From a virus: a stretch of 27,581 nucleotides of DNA. Numbering within the stretch: the first letter of the stretch is position 1; the number at the start of each line of letters is the position of its first letter. The translations under genes were made by a program, and so were the position numbers. The notes beneath the pieces are model-generated. The model was not told where the DNA came from. It was given only the letters and a program-made list of their open reading frames with translations, and ran no database searches. The stretch lies in IMG/VR virus record IMGVR_UViG_3300028025_003600, positions 1-27,581 of that record. One strand, given 5' to 3'. This document shows, piece by piece, positions 12,868 through 20,173 of the stretch.

Positions 12868-14021
12868 TGGAATTAAATCAATGGTCTTTTAATGAGACGA
12901 AGAAACAAGTAGTTAAAACTGAAGGATATTGGATTTACTATTCTGATGGTAGTAGGTGTATGGATATACAGTCAGGTAACACTGCTTTTGTCTTGGGATA
13001 CTCTGATCAAGAAATTCTAAATTCAATTAGAGATAATGATATTGGATTTCTTCGTGGTAACAGTGGAGAAAGTTCTGAAGACAATGATAAACTTGTTCAG
13101 TATATTTGTCAAAGTGGTAACTGGGAATCGTTGGCTTGGGCAGTAAGTGGTAGTGATGCTGTTGAAGCAGCAATAGCCATGAATGATTGTTATTGGGAAT
13201 ACATCGGTAAACACAAGCCAAAGATTATTTCTTTCTCTCCAGGATATCACGGAACTACCATGCTCGCTAAGCATCTTCGTGGAGAATATCCTTATCTTAA
13301 TCGTGCTGAAATTATACCAGCACCAGATTGGAAATACTTGTTAGATAGAGAAGAGCAAGAAGCAATCGCATTGGCATTAGTTCATCAAAAGTTACAAACT
13401 GATACATCTATTGGTTGTATAATCATGGAAACACTTCCTTGGATGCCATCTATCAGTCCATACAGTCAGAACTGGTGGAAAACAATTAGAATGCTATGCG
13501 ATAAGTATAATGTTTTAATGATTGTTGATGATGTGGCAGTTTGTTGGGGAAAGAACGGAACTATGTTTGGATGGCAGAAATATAATGTTCAACCTGACAT
13601 ATCCTCTTTGGGTAAATCTTTGACTGCTGGTTACTCGCCACTTGGTGCTGCAGTTTGCAATAAAAAAGTAGCTGAAGTTTTAAAGTGGAAATCATGGGAG
13701 CATGGGCATACTTGGTCGCCAAACATGCATGGTGTTAGTGCTTCTTTGATAGCAACAAAACGAATAGAATCTTTACTCGATCGTGTTCCATTTATACATA
13801 ATGAACTGGTCAGGATCGCAGAAGAATTGGAACTTGTATGGAGAGGTGAGGGACTGTTTATTTGCTATGACTTCCCACGCTATATATCTCTTGCCGAGTT
13901 ATCATCAGTTGGACTTGTAGCATCAATTCCATCAACAACCTCTGTAAAAGTTATAGCACCGCTGATAGCTGACACAGAATATTTTACAAACCTAAAAACA
14001 AATTTACAAAGGATATTATGA
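12867..14021 (+). CDS. Class III PLP-dependent aminotransferase
   Basis: A 384-residue fold-type I aminotransferase of the class III group (relatives: glutamate-1-semialdehyde aminomutase, BioA, GabT). PLP features: SGSDAVEAA at 94-102, SPGYHGTT at 124-131, the ring-binding aspartate in IVDDVAVCWG near 221, and the Schiff-base lysine K250 in SSLGKSLTAGYSPLG. It starts with GTG, sharing one base with the SDR stop. Family members aminate semialdehydes or ketones, or move an amino group within a molecule; the substrate cannot be told by eye. With the SDR it may build an amino sugar or amino alcohol for a glycolipid or LPS head group, as inference. It ends at an ATGA junction. Confidence 0.92.
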   Translation: MELNQWSFNETKKQVVKTEGYWIYYSDGSRCMDIQSGNTAFVLGYSDQEILNSIRDNDIGFLRGNSGESSEDNDKLVQYICQSGNWESLAWAVSGSDAVEAAIAMNDCYWEYIGKHKPKIISFSPGYHGTTMLAKHLRGEYPYLNRAEIIPAPDWKYLLDREEQEAIALALVHQKLQTDTSIGCIIMETLPWMPSISPYSQNWWKTIRMLCDKYNVLMIVDDVAVCWGKNGTMFGWQKYNVQPDISSLGKSLTAGYSPLGAAVCNKKVAEVLKWKSWEHGHTWSPNMHGVSASLIATKRIESLLDRVPFIHNELVRIAEELELVWRGEGLFICYDFPRYISLAELSSVGLVASIPSTTSVKVIAPLIADTEYFTNLKTNLQRIL

Positions 14022-14197
14022 ACAAACCTGATAAAAACTTTAAATTGAGCAAAACTTCTAAGAGGATTCTTGCATCAATTAAGGATAGTTCTCTCGCTTC
14101 ATCGTGGAAACGCATGATGATTGATGCTGAGATGGAGTCTAAAAAGCCACCTCCAAAACAAGAAAAGGGATTCAAAAAGGATACCCCTACAACTTAA
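14018..14197 (+). CDS. Small basic conserved phage protein
   Basis: A 59-residue lysine-rich ORF starting at the ATGA junction with the aminotransferase, with AAAGGAT just upstream. Sequence such as KLSKTSKRILASIKDSS and SWKRMMIDAEME is helical and basic, followed by a Pro/Lys tail. I recall similar small proteins in aquatic T4-like phages, function unknown; nucleic-acid binding is possible from charge alone. It is the last gene of its unit, before a strong terminator. Confidence 0.72.
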   Translation: MNKPDKNFKLSKTSKRILASIKDSSLASSWKRMMIDAEMESKKPPPKQEKGFKKDTPTT

Positions 14198-14220
14198 AGG
14201 GTTATTACCCATCCTGCAAG

Positions 14221-14242
14221 CCCCACCCAGCGTGGGGTTTTT
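14221..14242 (+). terminator. Rho-independent terminator
   Basis: CCCCAC (14221-14226), a CCAGC loop and GTGGGG (14232-14237) form a perfect six-pair G-C-rich stem followed directly by five T. It ends the lipid/aminotransferase unit and stands just before the first early promoter. Confidence 0.92.
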
Positions 14243-14257
14243 CATTGATTAAAATAC

Positions 14258-14286
14258 TTGCTATTAATTCAGAAATAGAGTATAAT
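14258..14286 (+). promoter_or_regulatory. Sigma70-type early promoter
   Basis: TTGCTA and TATAAT are separated by 17 bases (TTAATTCAGAAATAGAG). The spacer resembles those of the other four promoters in this window. Transcription would start near 14293 and run through the GP88-like, HNH and ligase genes. Confidence 0.85.
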
Positions 14287-14319
14287 AGTTATATTGAGTT
14301 GATAAAGCAAGGACTAATT

Positions 14320-15003
14320 ATGAAACTATTTACGACTGGTAACCCAAAATTGATGAAGGGCGAGAAGAAAGGATATTTGTCCTTTGTTTTACACTTGGCA
14401 CCTGCTGATGTTTCAGGTTATAATACATGTCCCAAAGCGACTGCTGGTTGCAAGAAAGCATGTTTGAACACTGCTGGTCGTGGTGGTATTTTCAAGAAAG
14501 GCGAAACTACTAATGTGATTCAACAAGCTCGCATTCGTAAGACAAAAGAATTCTTTGAAAATCGTGAGCAATTTTTGCAAGACTTGCGTAAAGATATTCA
14601 GCTGGCAATCAAACAAGCAGAAAAGAAAGGGTTGACCCCTGCATTTCGTTTGAATGGCACCAGCGATATTTCTTGGGAGAAGTATGGTATTATTGAAGAA
14701 TTCCCAAATGTGCAGTTCTATGACTATACCAAAGTGCGTAATCGTAAAGTGTCACACTTGAAGAACTATCATCTCACCTTCTCTAAGGCAGATGGCAACG
14801 ACAGCGATGTTGAGAAAGTTGTATCTCAGGGTATGAATGTTGCTGCTGTTTTTGCAAAAGTGCCAGAAACATATCTCGGTCGCAAGGTAATTAATGGTGA
14901 CGAAACCGACTTGCGATTTCTTGATGCGAAAAATGTTATTGTTGGTTTGAAAGCCAAAGGTAAAGCCAAGAAAGACACAACTGGTTTCGTGGTGATGTCA
15001 TAA
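14320..15003 (+). CDS. GP88-family phage protein with cysteine cluster
   Basis: A 227-residue protein; the start is ATG 14320 with AAGGA at 14309-14313, downstream of the promoter (an in-frame TTG at 14245 lies before the promoter and is rejected). The N-terminal part has HLAPADVSGYNTCPKA and KACLNTAGRGGIF, the hallmark of the phage 'gene product 88' family, with C37, C44 and C48 close together. Such a cluster could bind a metal or Fe-S centre, which is not established. Later segments (FRLNGTSDISWEKYG, FYDYTKV) look like a TIM-barrel-type repeat of strands. The biological role of the family is unknown to me. The stop overlaps the HNH gene start (TAATG). Confidence 0.85.
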   Translation: MKLFTTGNPKLMKGEKKGYLSFVLHLAPADVSGYNTCPKATAGCKKACLNTAGRGGIFKKGETTNVIQQARIRKTKEFFENREQFLQDLRKDIQLAIKQAEKKGLTPAFRLNGTSDISWEKYGIIEEFPNVQFYDYTKVRNRKVSHLKNYHLTFSKADGNDSDVEKVVSQGMNVAAVFAKVPETYLGRKVINGDETDLRFLDAKNVIVGLKAKGKAKKDTTGFVVMS

Positions 15004-15473
15004 TGGTTGATAAGGTAAAACAAGCTGAGTATAAAAAGAATTGGCGTGTTAAGAACAAAGATAAAATTCTTGAGTACCAGCGTGATTATAGAAAAAAGAA
15101 TCCTGAGAAAGTAAAAGAGTATTCAAAAATACGAAGAAAGAAAGCAGAAACTGATCCAGTTCGTTTCATTGATTTGATGTTTAGAGCGATGGTTGATAGA
15201 TCTCGCAAGCGTAACCAAGAGATGAATGTTGATCGTGCTTATCTAATGAAGTTGTTGAACAAAGCAGAGGGTAGGTGTGCCTTGTCAGGAATGCCAATAA
15301 CACTGAAGACTCACGATCCGTATCGTGTTTCGCCTGATAGAAAGAATAGTAAAAAGGGTTATGTCAAGGGTAATATTCAATTCGTTGCAGCATGTGTGAA
15401 TATTGCAAAGAATGACTTAACAACAAAAGAATTTTTAAAAATGTGTAAAGCAGTGGCGGAGAATAATTCATGA
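15003..15473 (+). CDS. HNH-type endonuclease-like protein
   Basis: A 156-residue protein with a very basic, helical N-terminal half (repeats of KKN and RRKK, likely DNA binding) and a C-terminal HNH-like region: GRCALSGMPIT (89-99), VSPDRKNSKKGYVKGNIQFV and CVNIAKNDLT. The SPDR...KGYVxGN...N..K pattern is typical of phage HNH homing-type nucleases, although the usual first histidine is not evident, so catalysis is uncertain. It may be a free-standing mobile endonuclease. It overlaps both neighbours by a few bases. Confidence 0.8.
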   Translation: MVDKVKQAEYKKNWRVKNKDKILEYQRDYRKKNPEKVKEYSKIRRKKAETDPVRFIDLMFRAMVDRSRKRNQEMNVDRAYLMKLLNKAEGRCALSGMPITLKTHDPYRVSPDRKNSKKGYVKGNIQFVAACVNIAKNDLTTKEFLKMCKAVAENNS

Positions 15474-15679
15474 AGATTGGTGGCATAGATATGCCGATTG
15501 TCGATGAAGACTTTAATAGTAAAGTTGAATTCGCATGTGCCAATGCTTGTCAAGATTGGGATGATAGAATGATGGAGCTGGGTATTAGTATTCCGCTCAC
15601 AATTATGCAAACGATGCATGAGTTAATGTGTGTAGCTGCAATGAAAACTGTAATGGGACTTTATGATGAATCTGAATAA
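15470..15679 (+). CDS. Small protein, unknown
   Basis: A 69-residue acidic protein starting at an ATGA junction with the HNH gene and overlapping the ligase start by 17 bases. It contains CANACQDWDD and a helical C-terminal half with many methionines (TIMQTMHELMCVAAM). No family is recognised. The tight packing between the HNH and ligase genes supports it being expressed. Confidence 0.7.
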   Translation: MKIGGIDMPIVDEDFNSKVEFACANACQDWDDRMMELGISIPLTIMQTMHELMCVAAMKTVMGLYDESE

Positions 15680-16973
15680 ATTTTTTAATGACTTGGCTGC
15701 GGATAATTCCCGCAATTTTAAACTAGACATGCTTAAGAAAAATGCTGGCGATGTTGTTCTTCGTCAGGTTGTTTCTCTTGCGTTGGATCCATTCACTAAT
15801 TTCTATCAGAGAAAGATTCCAGCATATAAACCAAACACAACAAGCACAAATCTTAATTTGAAGGATGCATTCCCATACCTCTATCAGTTATGTAATCGTT
15901 TGGTAACTGGTAATGCTGCCATTGCTAAGTTGACTGAAGTTCTTGAGATGGTTTCTGCTGATGACGCAAAGGTGCTTGAGCGTATTATTAAGAAAGATTT
16001 AATGTGTGGTGTATCAATTTCAACTGCTAATGCTGTATGGGCAGGATTGATTCGCGAATATCCAGTTATGCTTTGCTCAGGCTACGAGCAGAAACTGGTT
16101 GATAAAGTTAAGTTTCCTGCATATGCACAACTTAAAATGGATGGTATGAGGTTTAATGCTATTGTCAAAGATGGTGCTGTCGAATACCGTAGTCGTAATG
16201 GTAAAGAAATAAACTTGTTGGGGTATCTAGATGACCAATTCCTTAAAATGGCTGATGGTGGCGATTATGTGTATGATGGTGAACTCATGGTTATGTTTGA
16301 TGGTGATTGTCAGTTTGCTGATCGCCAGACTGGCAATGGAATCCTCAACAAAGCAAACAAGGGAACAATCTCAGACAAGGAAGCAAGTCAAGTCCACGCA
16401 ACAGTATGGGACATGATTCCTTATGTATTATTCTGTGAGTCGTATAGCGACACGCCATACTCAACTCGGTTTGCTAAACTGAAACAAATGATTGATAAAG
16501 TTCCAAGTAAAGATAAAAAAGTTTGGCTGGTTACCAGCGATATTGTAAATACGCTTGAAGAAGCGACTGAAATTTTTGAGGGATATCTTTCTAAAGGGTT
16601 AGAAGGTATTATCTTGAAAGATGGCTCAGGTGTTTGGGAAGATAAACGAGCAAAACACCAAATTAAGTTCAAAGGCGAACTCGAATGTGATCTTAAGATC
16701 GTTGGTACTGAGCCACATAAAAAGAAACCTGAGTGGCTAGGTGCTATCATTTGTGAATCTGCCGATGGTATTATTAAAGTTAATGTAGGGAGTGGATTCA
16801 ATGACACGCATCGCAAGACGCTTAAAGAGAAAGATATTCTGGGCAAGATTGTCGCTATCAAGTACAATGCTAGGATTAAAAACAAATCTGGTGAGGAGAG
16901 TTTGTTTCTCCCAGTATTTGTCGAAATCCGTGAAGACAAAGATAGCGCAGATAGTTCTAAGGAAGTAAAATGA
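15663..16973 (+). CDS. ATP-dependent DNA ligase (T4 gp30-like)
   Basis: A 436-residue ligase that seals nicks in phage DNA. The adenylated lysine is K158 in the K-x-D-G motif (QLKMDGMRF); other nucleotidyltransferase motifs follow: YRSRNGKE (motif Ia region), VYDGELMV (motif III), GLEGIILKD (motif IV) and HQIKFKGE (motif V). An OB-fold region follows (LKIVGTEPHKK to the end). Size is close to T4 gp30 (about 490). An N-terminal domain of about 130 residues precedes the catalytic core, as in T4. It starts with tandem ATGs at 15663 and 15666. It ends at an ATGA junction with a 22-codon ORF. Confidence 0.95.
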   Translation: MMNLNKFFNDLAADNSRNFKLDMLKKNAGDVVLRQVVSLALDPFTNFYQRKIPAYKPNTTSTNLNLKDAFPYLYQLCNRLVTGNAAIAKLTEVLEMVSADDAKVLERIIKKDLMCGVSISTANAVWAGLIREYPVMLCSGYEQKLVDKVKFPAYAQLKMDGMRFNAIVKDGAVEYRSRNGKEINLLGYLDDQFLKMADGGDYVYDGELMVMFDGDCQFADRQTGNGILNKANKGTISDKEASQVHATVWDMIPYVLFCESYSDTPYSTRFAKLKQMIDKVPSKDKKVWLVTSDIVNTLEEATEIFEGYLSKGLEGIILKDGSGVWEDKRAKHQIKFKGELECDLKIVGTEPHKKKPEWLGAIICESADGIIKVNVGSGFNDTHRKTLKEKDILGKIVAIKYNARIKNKSGEESLFLPVFVEIREDKDSADSSKEVK

Positions 16974-17038
16974 AAACCACAGATTTTATTGTAATATTTT
17001 TATTGCTTGTATTATTAGTTATTCACTTGGTATTTTGA
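16970..17038 (+). CDS. Tiny hydrophobic peptide ORF
   Basis: A 22-codon ORF at an ATGA junction after the ligase stop; it fills the gap before the next gene one base later. After MKTTD it is almost entirely hydrophobic (FIVIFLLLVLLVIHLVF), enough for one membrane helix. The ATGA overlap, used at many real junctions here, and the lack of any other content support it, but its size makes it uncertain. Confidence 0.45.
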   Translation: MKTTDFIVIFLLLVLLVIHLVF

Positions 17039-17039
17039 T

Positions 17040-17270
17040 ATGAATATAAAATCTGCATCTGGAGTAGAGGGACAGTTAATTTATTGTGCTGATGGGCATT
17101 ATAGATTTAGAGTGTACACAGATACATTTGAATTTACTGATTATGATTTATTGCATTACGACTTATCTATTAAAATATTAGATTGGGATGCAACATTTTA
17201 CTCAGACGAACATGGTGATAGATTAGACCACAGTCCTGCAACTTTAGGATTGCAAAATAAACTTGACTAA
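17040..17270 (+). CDS. Small acidic conserved phage protein
   Basis: A 76-residue acidic protein with an aromatic, beta-rich pattern (YRFRVYTDTFEFTDYDLLHY) and a terminal HSPATLG segment. I recall related short proteins in other T4-like phages, function unknown. It is the last gene of the operon that begins at the 14281 promoter; its final codons contain the -35 element of the next promoter. Confidence 0.75.
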   Translation: MNIKSASGVEGQLIYCADGHYRFRVYTDTFEFTDYDLLHYDLSIKILDWDATFYSDEHGDRLDHSPATLGLQNKLD

Positions 17271-17291
17271 AATTGATTTATAGTGTATAAT
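17263..17291 (+). promoter_or_regulatory. Sigma70-type early promoter
   Basis: TTGACT and TATAAT with a 17-base spacer (AAAATTGATTTATAGTG). The -35 overlaps the stop of the preceding gene. It drives the long operon of small genes from 17322 to 21599. Confidence 0.87.
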
Positions 17292-17321
17292 AGTTTTATA
17301 GATTAATGAAAAGGAAATGCT

Positions 17322-18023
17322 ATGCCAAACTGGTGTGATAATAGTATGCGAGTGAGCCACTCTGATAAAAGTAAGGTTGATGCTCTTGAAGCAGTTCTTC
17401 AAAGTGATGACAAGGGTGTTTTTCAACACCTCCGTCCGATGCCTGAGTCTGAACAAGATAATTGGTATGATTGGAACATCAATAATTGGGGAACCAAATG
17501 GGAATCATCTATTATTGATTGGGAACGCTGTGATGACAACACTATTTGGATTTCTTTCGAATCAGCTTGGTCACCACCTACTGCACTGTATGAGTACATT
17601 TATCATGAACTTGATTGGGAAGTCGAAGGATTATACCATGAGGGTGGTATGGCTTTCTGTGGTATTTGGAAAGATGGTGATGATGACTACTATGAATACG
17701 ATTTCCGAGATTTAGAAACTCTAGAAGCATTGCCTGGAGACCTACAAGATTTTACTGGGTTGATTGACTACTATCATGATCAAGAACAAGAACGGATCGC
17801 AGAAGAAGAATTCAAAAAAGAAGAAGAAACTAAAACAGAATGGTTTGAACCTACAGTAAAACCAGTGCATGTTGGTGAATATGAAGCGAAAGATCCAGAA
17901 CATCCTAATTGGCCATTCGCTGAGTATGCAACATGGAATGGTAAACAGTGGGTCAATGGTGATGGGAAGAAAATTAAAATTGCAAAATGGAGAGGTCTAA
18001 GAGAGGATCCGAATGGTTCTTGA
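17322..18023 (+). CDS. Api92-like / DUF1281-type protein
   Basis: A 233-residue protein opening MPNWCDNSMRVS, the recognisable start of the Api92/DUF1281 family found on phages, plasmids and islands. The aromatic blocks NINNWGTKW, SFESAWSPP and YHEGGMAFCGIW match the family's ferredoxin-like region. A charged linker (EEFKKEEETKTEW) leads to a C-terminal segment with WNGKQWVNGDGKK. Biochemical role unknown. AAAGGAAATGCT before ATG gives a good ribosome site. It is the first gene after the 17286 promoter. Confidence 0.88.
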   Translation: MPNWCDNSMRVSHSDKSKVDALEAVLQSDDKGVFQHLRPMPESEQDNWYDWNINNWGTKWESSIIDWERCDDNTIWISFESAWSPPTALYEYIYHELDWEVEGLYHEGGMAFCGIWKDGDDDYYEYDFRDLETLEALPGDLQDFTGLIDYYHDQEQERIAEEEFKKEEETKTEWFEPTVKPVHVGEYEAKDPEHPNWPFAEYATWNGKQWVNGDGKKIKIAKWRGLREDPNGS

Positions 18024-18243
18024 TGCGGTTATAAAACAAAAAGTATTTTTTAATGTGAAAAACAAAAAACACATTAAACATTACAGCGAGTTTCTTCAGA
18101 CTGGAGCATGGGGAATTGAAGGTTGCCCTTTCATCTTGGAGTTTCCATATTTGTCAGTGCCGTACATGATTAAAGATAAATTGGTAAATAAATTTTTAAA
18201 GATTAAAGGAATACAAACATATGCAGATCGTTATCAACGCTGA
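18013..18243 (+). CDS. Small phage protein, unknown
   Basis: A 76-residue basic protein overlapping the previous gene by 11 bases and the next by 23. Core features are KHYSEFLQTGAWGIEGCPFILEFPYLSVPYMIKDKL, quoted here only as a region at residues 22-57: a helix, a GxxGCPF turn and a beta strand. I have seen similar short proteins in T4-like phages without function. Confidence 0.72.
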   Translation: MVLDAVIKQKVFFNVKNKKHIKHYSEFLQTGAWGIEGCPFILEFPYLSVPYMIKDKLVNKFLKIKGIQTYADRYQR

Positions 18244-18577
18244 TTTTGGTGGGTTTGGGTTAAGTGATGAAGCCATAGAATACTATGGACAGCTTAAAAA
18301 ACTCAACTTAGTTAAAGTAGTTAAAGATGAGACCAGTCGTACCTTTGGTAGCGATTTCTACAAAAATGGTGTAGTAAGCGATGAAAATTATTTTTGGGAT
18401 CATGATATCGAACGAAGCGATCCACTCTTAGTGGAAACTGTTTTGACACTTGGTGAGAAAGCCAATCATTGGTGTTCAAATCTTAAGATTGTAACAATTC
18501 CTGACGATGTTGACTGGGAAATCCATGAGTATGATGGTCGTGAACATATTGCAGAAAAACATAGGACATGGTACTAA
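18221..18577 (+). CDS. Conserved phage protein, unknown (GGFGLSDEA family)
   Basis: A 118-residue protein whose start, MQIVINADFGGFGLSDEAI, is a pattern I recall from many phages and some bacteria; relatives have no assigned function. The rest includes DPLLVETVLTLGEKANHW and IPDDVDWEIHEYDGREHIAE, which are conserved-looking. It is acidic and cytoplasmic. The start lies 23 bases inside the preceding gene. Confidence 0.83.
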   Translation: MQIVINADFGGFGLSDEAIEYYGQLKKLNLVKVVKDETSRTFGSDFYKNGVVSDENYFWDHDIERSDPLLVETVLTLGEKANHWCSNLKIVTIPDDVDWEIHEYDGREHIAEKHRTWY

Positions 18578-18578
18578 A

Positions 18579-18830
18579 ATGCCAAAAAACAAATTAGTAA
18601 AAACTGCTAACGAAGCAAAACATCTATCTGGTGGTTTTGTTATTCCTTATGAAGTTGTTGATGGTATTGTCAAAGCTGCATTGATTGAAGCGAGGAATTA
18701 TCATCAAAAAGACTTAGCAAAACACTTTGCTGATCCAAAAGTACATACTATGCACCCTGATGATATAACAGTATACCACGAGATAATTTATTGTATGAAC
18801 AAATTAATTGGTTACTATGGTGGCGAATAA
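18579..18830 (+). CDS. Small phage protein, unknown
   Basis: An 83-residue protein. ATG 18579 is chosen directly after the previous stop; the same frame is open further upstream, but only inside the preceding gene. It has a basic N-terminus, then GGFVIPYEVVDGIVKAALIEA and a His-rich stretch (KVHTMHPDDITVYHE). Residues after 60 are helical with CMNKLIGYYGGE at the end. No function recognised. The stop overlaps the next start (TAATG). Confidence 0.7.
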   Translation: MPKNKLVKTANEAKHLSGGFVIPYEVVDGIVKAALIEARNYHQKDLAKHFADPKVHTMHPDDITVYHEIIYCMNKLIGYYGGE

Positions 18831-19366
18831 TGAAACAAGAACTAGATGAAGCACTGTGCGCAAAGTATCCGCTGATCTTTAAAGATCGTAATGCAGATAT
18901 GCGAACTACTGCAATGTGTTGGGGTATTTGTACTGGCGATGGCTGGTATAATATTATTGACACACTATGTGGTTTGTTGACAAATGATTATCGTTCTGCA
19001 CAGTCACGCTATGACTTCATTAAAGATAAACTTGGTCAACCAAAATGGTCTGGTAGTAAAGATATTATCACCCAAGAAAAGATTGATGAAGCCAAAGCAA
19101 AACTTGATGAAGAAACTGCCAAGGTTCCAGTTGCAGTTCAAGTTAAAGAGAAGTTCGGTGGACTTAGATTCTATGTTCAGGCTGCAACTGACAAACACTA
19201 CAATTACATCAATTTTGCCGAGAGTATGAGTTATCGTACTTGTGAAGAATGTGGTGCTCCAGGAAAACGATACACCGATGGTTGGCACACAACTCTTTGC
19301 GATATTCATGCAGCAATGCATGGTCGCGAAAATGAATACGAGGAAGAAGAAAATGATTTGGAATGA
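18830..19366 (+). CDS. Phage protein with C-terminal zinc-finger-like motif
   Basis: A 178-residue protein with start ATG 18830, overlapping the previous stop by one base. The first half carries GDGWYNIIDTLCG; the centre is a charged helix, then VQVKEKFGGLRFYV. Near residues 140-165 CEECGAPGKRY...LCDIHAA gives C-x2-C...C-x2-H, a probable zinc site. I recall phage proteins with this KFGGLRFY plus CxxCG combination, function unknown. The very acidic tail overlaps the next gene by 14 bases. Confidence 0.8.
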   Translation: MKQELDEALCAKYPLIFKDRNADMRTTAMCWGICTGDGWYNIIDTLCGLLTNDYRSAQSRYDFIKDKLGQPKWSGSKDIITQEKIDEAKAKLDEETAKVPVAVQVKEKFGGLRFYVQAATDKHYNYINFAESMSYRTCEECGAPGKRYTDGWHTTLCDIHAAMHGRENEYEEEENDLE

Positions 19367-19724
19367 AGAAAGTCTGGTAGAAATTAACGAGCGACTTGAC
19401 CAACTCATTGCCTTGGGTCAAGAGAATTATTCCGCAGATGCGCCAGAGTATATCTTTGGTCAAAACTGGACTGATGAATTACGAAACAAAAATGGATACT
19501 ATTATATTGAAGGAAAGTGGCAAAGACTAACACCAGTAGTTGATTATTGGAGTACAGTTAAAAACGATATTAGATCGCTGTTGAAAGACAAAGAAAGATT
19601 AAGCCACGAAGTACAAATGTTAAAACGCAGAAACTATGAGATGGAATACGGTTTGCGTGTTGCAGAAAGAGCATTGAATAACTCCCTCAATATAACACAG
19701 GAATCCATTAAGAATGAATTATAA
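19353..19724 (+). CDS. Protein with C-terminal coiled coil, unknown
   Basis: A 123-residue protein; the start is ATG 19353 with GAGGAAGAAG just upstream (the frame is open from 19242 but only in shadow of the previous gene). N-terminal half: ESLVEINERLDQLIALGQE and an aromatic stretch, YYYIEGKWQRL. Residues 68-110 form a heptad-like helix (LLKDKERLSHEVQMLKRRN). No family recognised. Confidence 0.72.
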   Translation: MIWNEESLVEINERLDQLIALGQENYSADAPEYIFGQNWTDELRNKNGYYYIEGKWQRLTPVVDYWSTVKNDIRSLLKDKERLSHEVQMLKRRNYEMEYGLRVAERALNNSLNITQESIKNEL

Positions 19725-19941
19725 TAGAAAGGTGCCAGCATTGTTACAATCTAAAGCAAGTTTCACAGACTCCATAACCATGTCCGTGAAACGAGAATTT
19801 ATTGAAGGTTATGTACTCAAATCAAAATGGGGAACATATGGTGAAACATCCCCAATTCTAGTTTCTGCTCAAGAAGTAGAGAATGGTGATGGCGAATTTA
19901 TTAAAGTAAAGGTGATTCCTTATGACGACTCTACAGCGTAA
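19714..19941 (+). CDS. Small protein, unknown
   Basis: A 75-residue protein overlapping the previous gene by 11 and the next by 20 bases. GYVLKSKWGTYGETSPILVSAQEV and IKVKVIPYDDS suggest a small beta-barrel. No family recognised. Confidence 0.68.
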   Translation: MNYNRKVPALLQSKASFTDSITMSVKREFIEGYVLKSKWGTYGETSPILVSAQEVENGDGEFIKVKVIPYDDSTA

Positions 19942-20173
19942 TGTAGTTGAGTATGTTGAGATTGATTTTTGTGATGGATATCAGGTTCGTCTTGAACACG
20001 AGCATGAGAAGAAATACGACACTCATACTATAACATTCAAGCGAAAGAATATTGATCCCGAATGTAAAGACAAACAGTTGTATTCAGACATTCAGTTTAA
20101 TTTAGACACAGAGCATTTCAAACAATTTTGTAAATTTTTTAATACAATCGGAGAACGATATGATAACGAGTGA
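19922..20173 (+). CDS. Small protein, unknown
   Basis: An 83-residue charged protein with alternating beta-strand-like segments (YVEIDFCDGYQVRLEHEHE, THTITFKRKN) and a C-terminal helix (TEHFKQFCKFFNTIGERY). It overlaps the next gene by 14 bases. Function unknown. Confidence 0.7.
   Translation: MTTLQRNVVEYVEIDFCDGYQVRLEHEHEKKYDTHTITFKRKNIDPECKDKQLYSDIQFNLDTEHFKQFCKFFNTIGERYDNE

Noticed and set aside
14245-14319. Upstream extension of the GP88-like ORF to TTG 14245
   Set aside because: This stretch contains the terminator tail and the 14258-14286 promoter, and the ATG at 14320 has a proper ribosome site.
16421-16939. 172-codon minus-strand ORF within the ligase gene
   Set aside because: It is antisense to conserved ligase motifs IV and V, with no promoter or ribosome site of its own.
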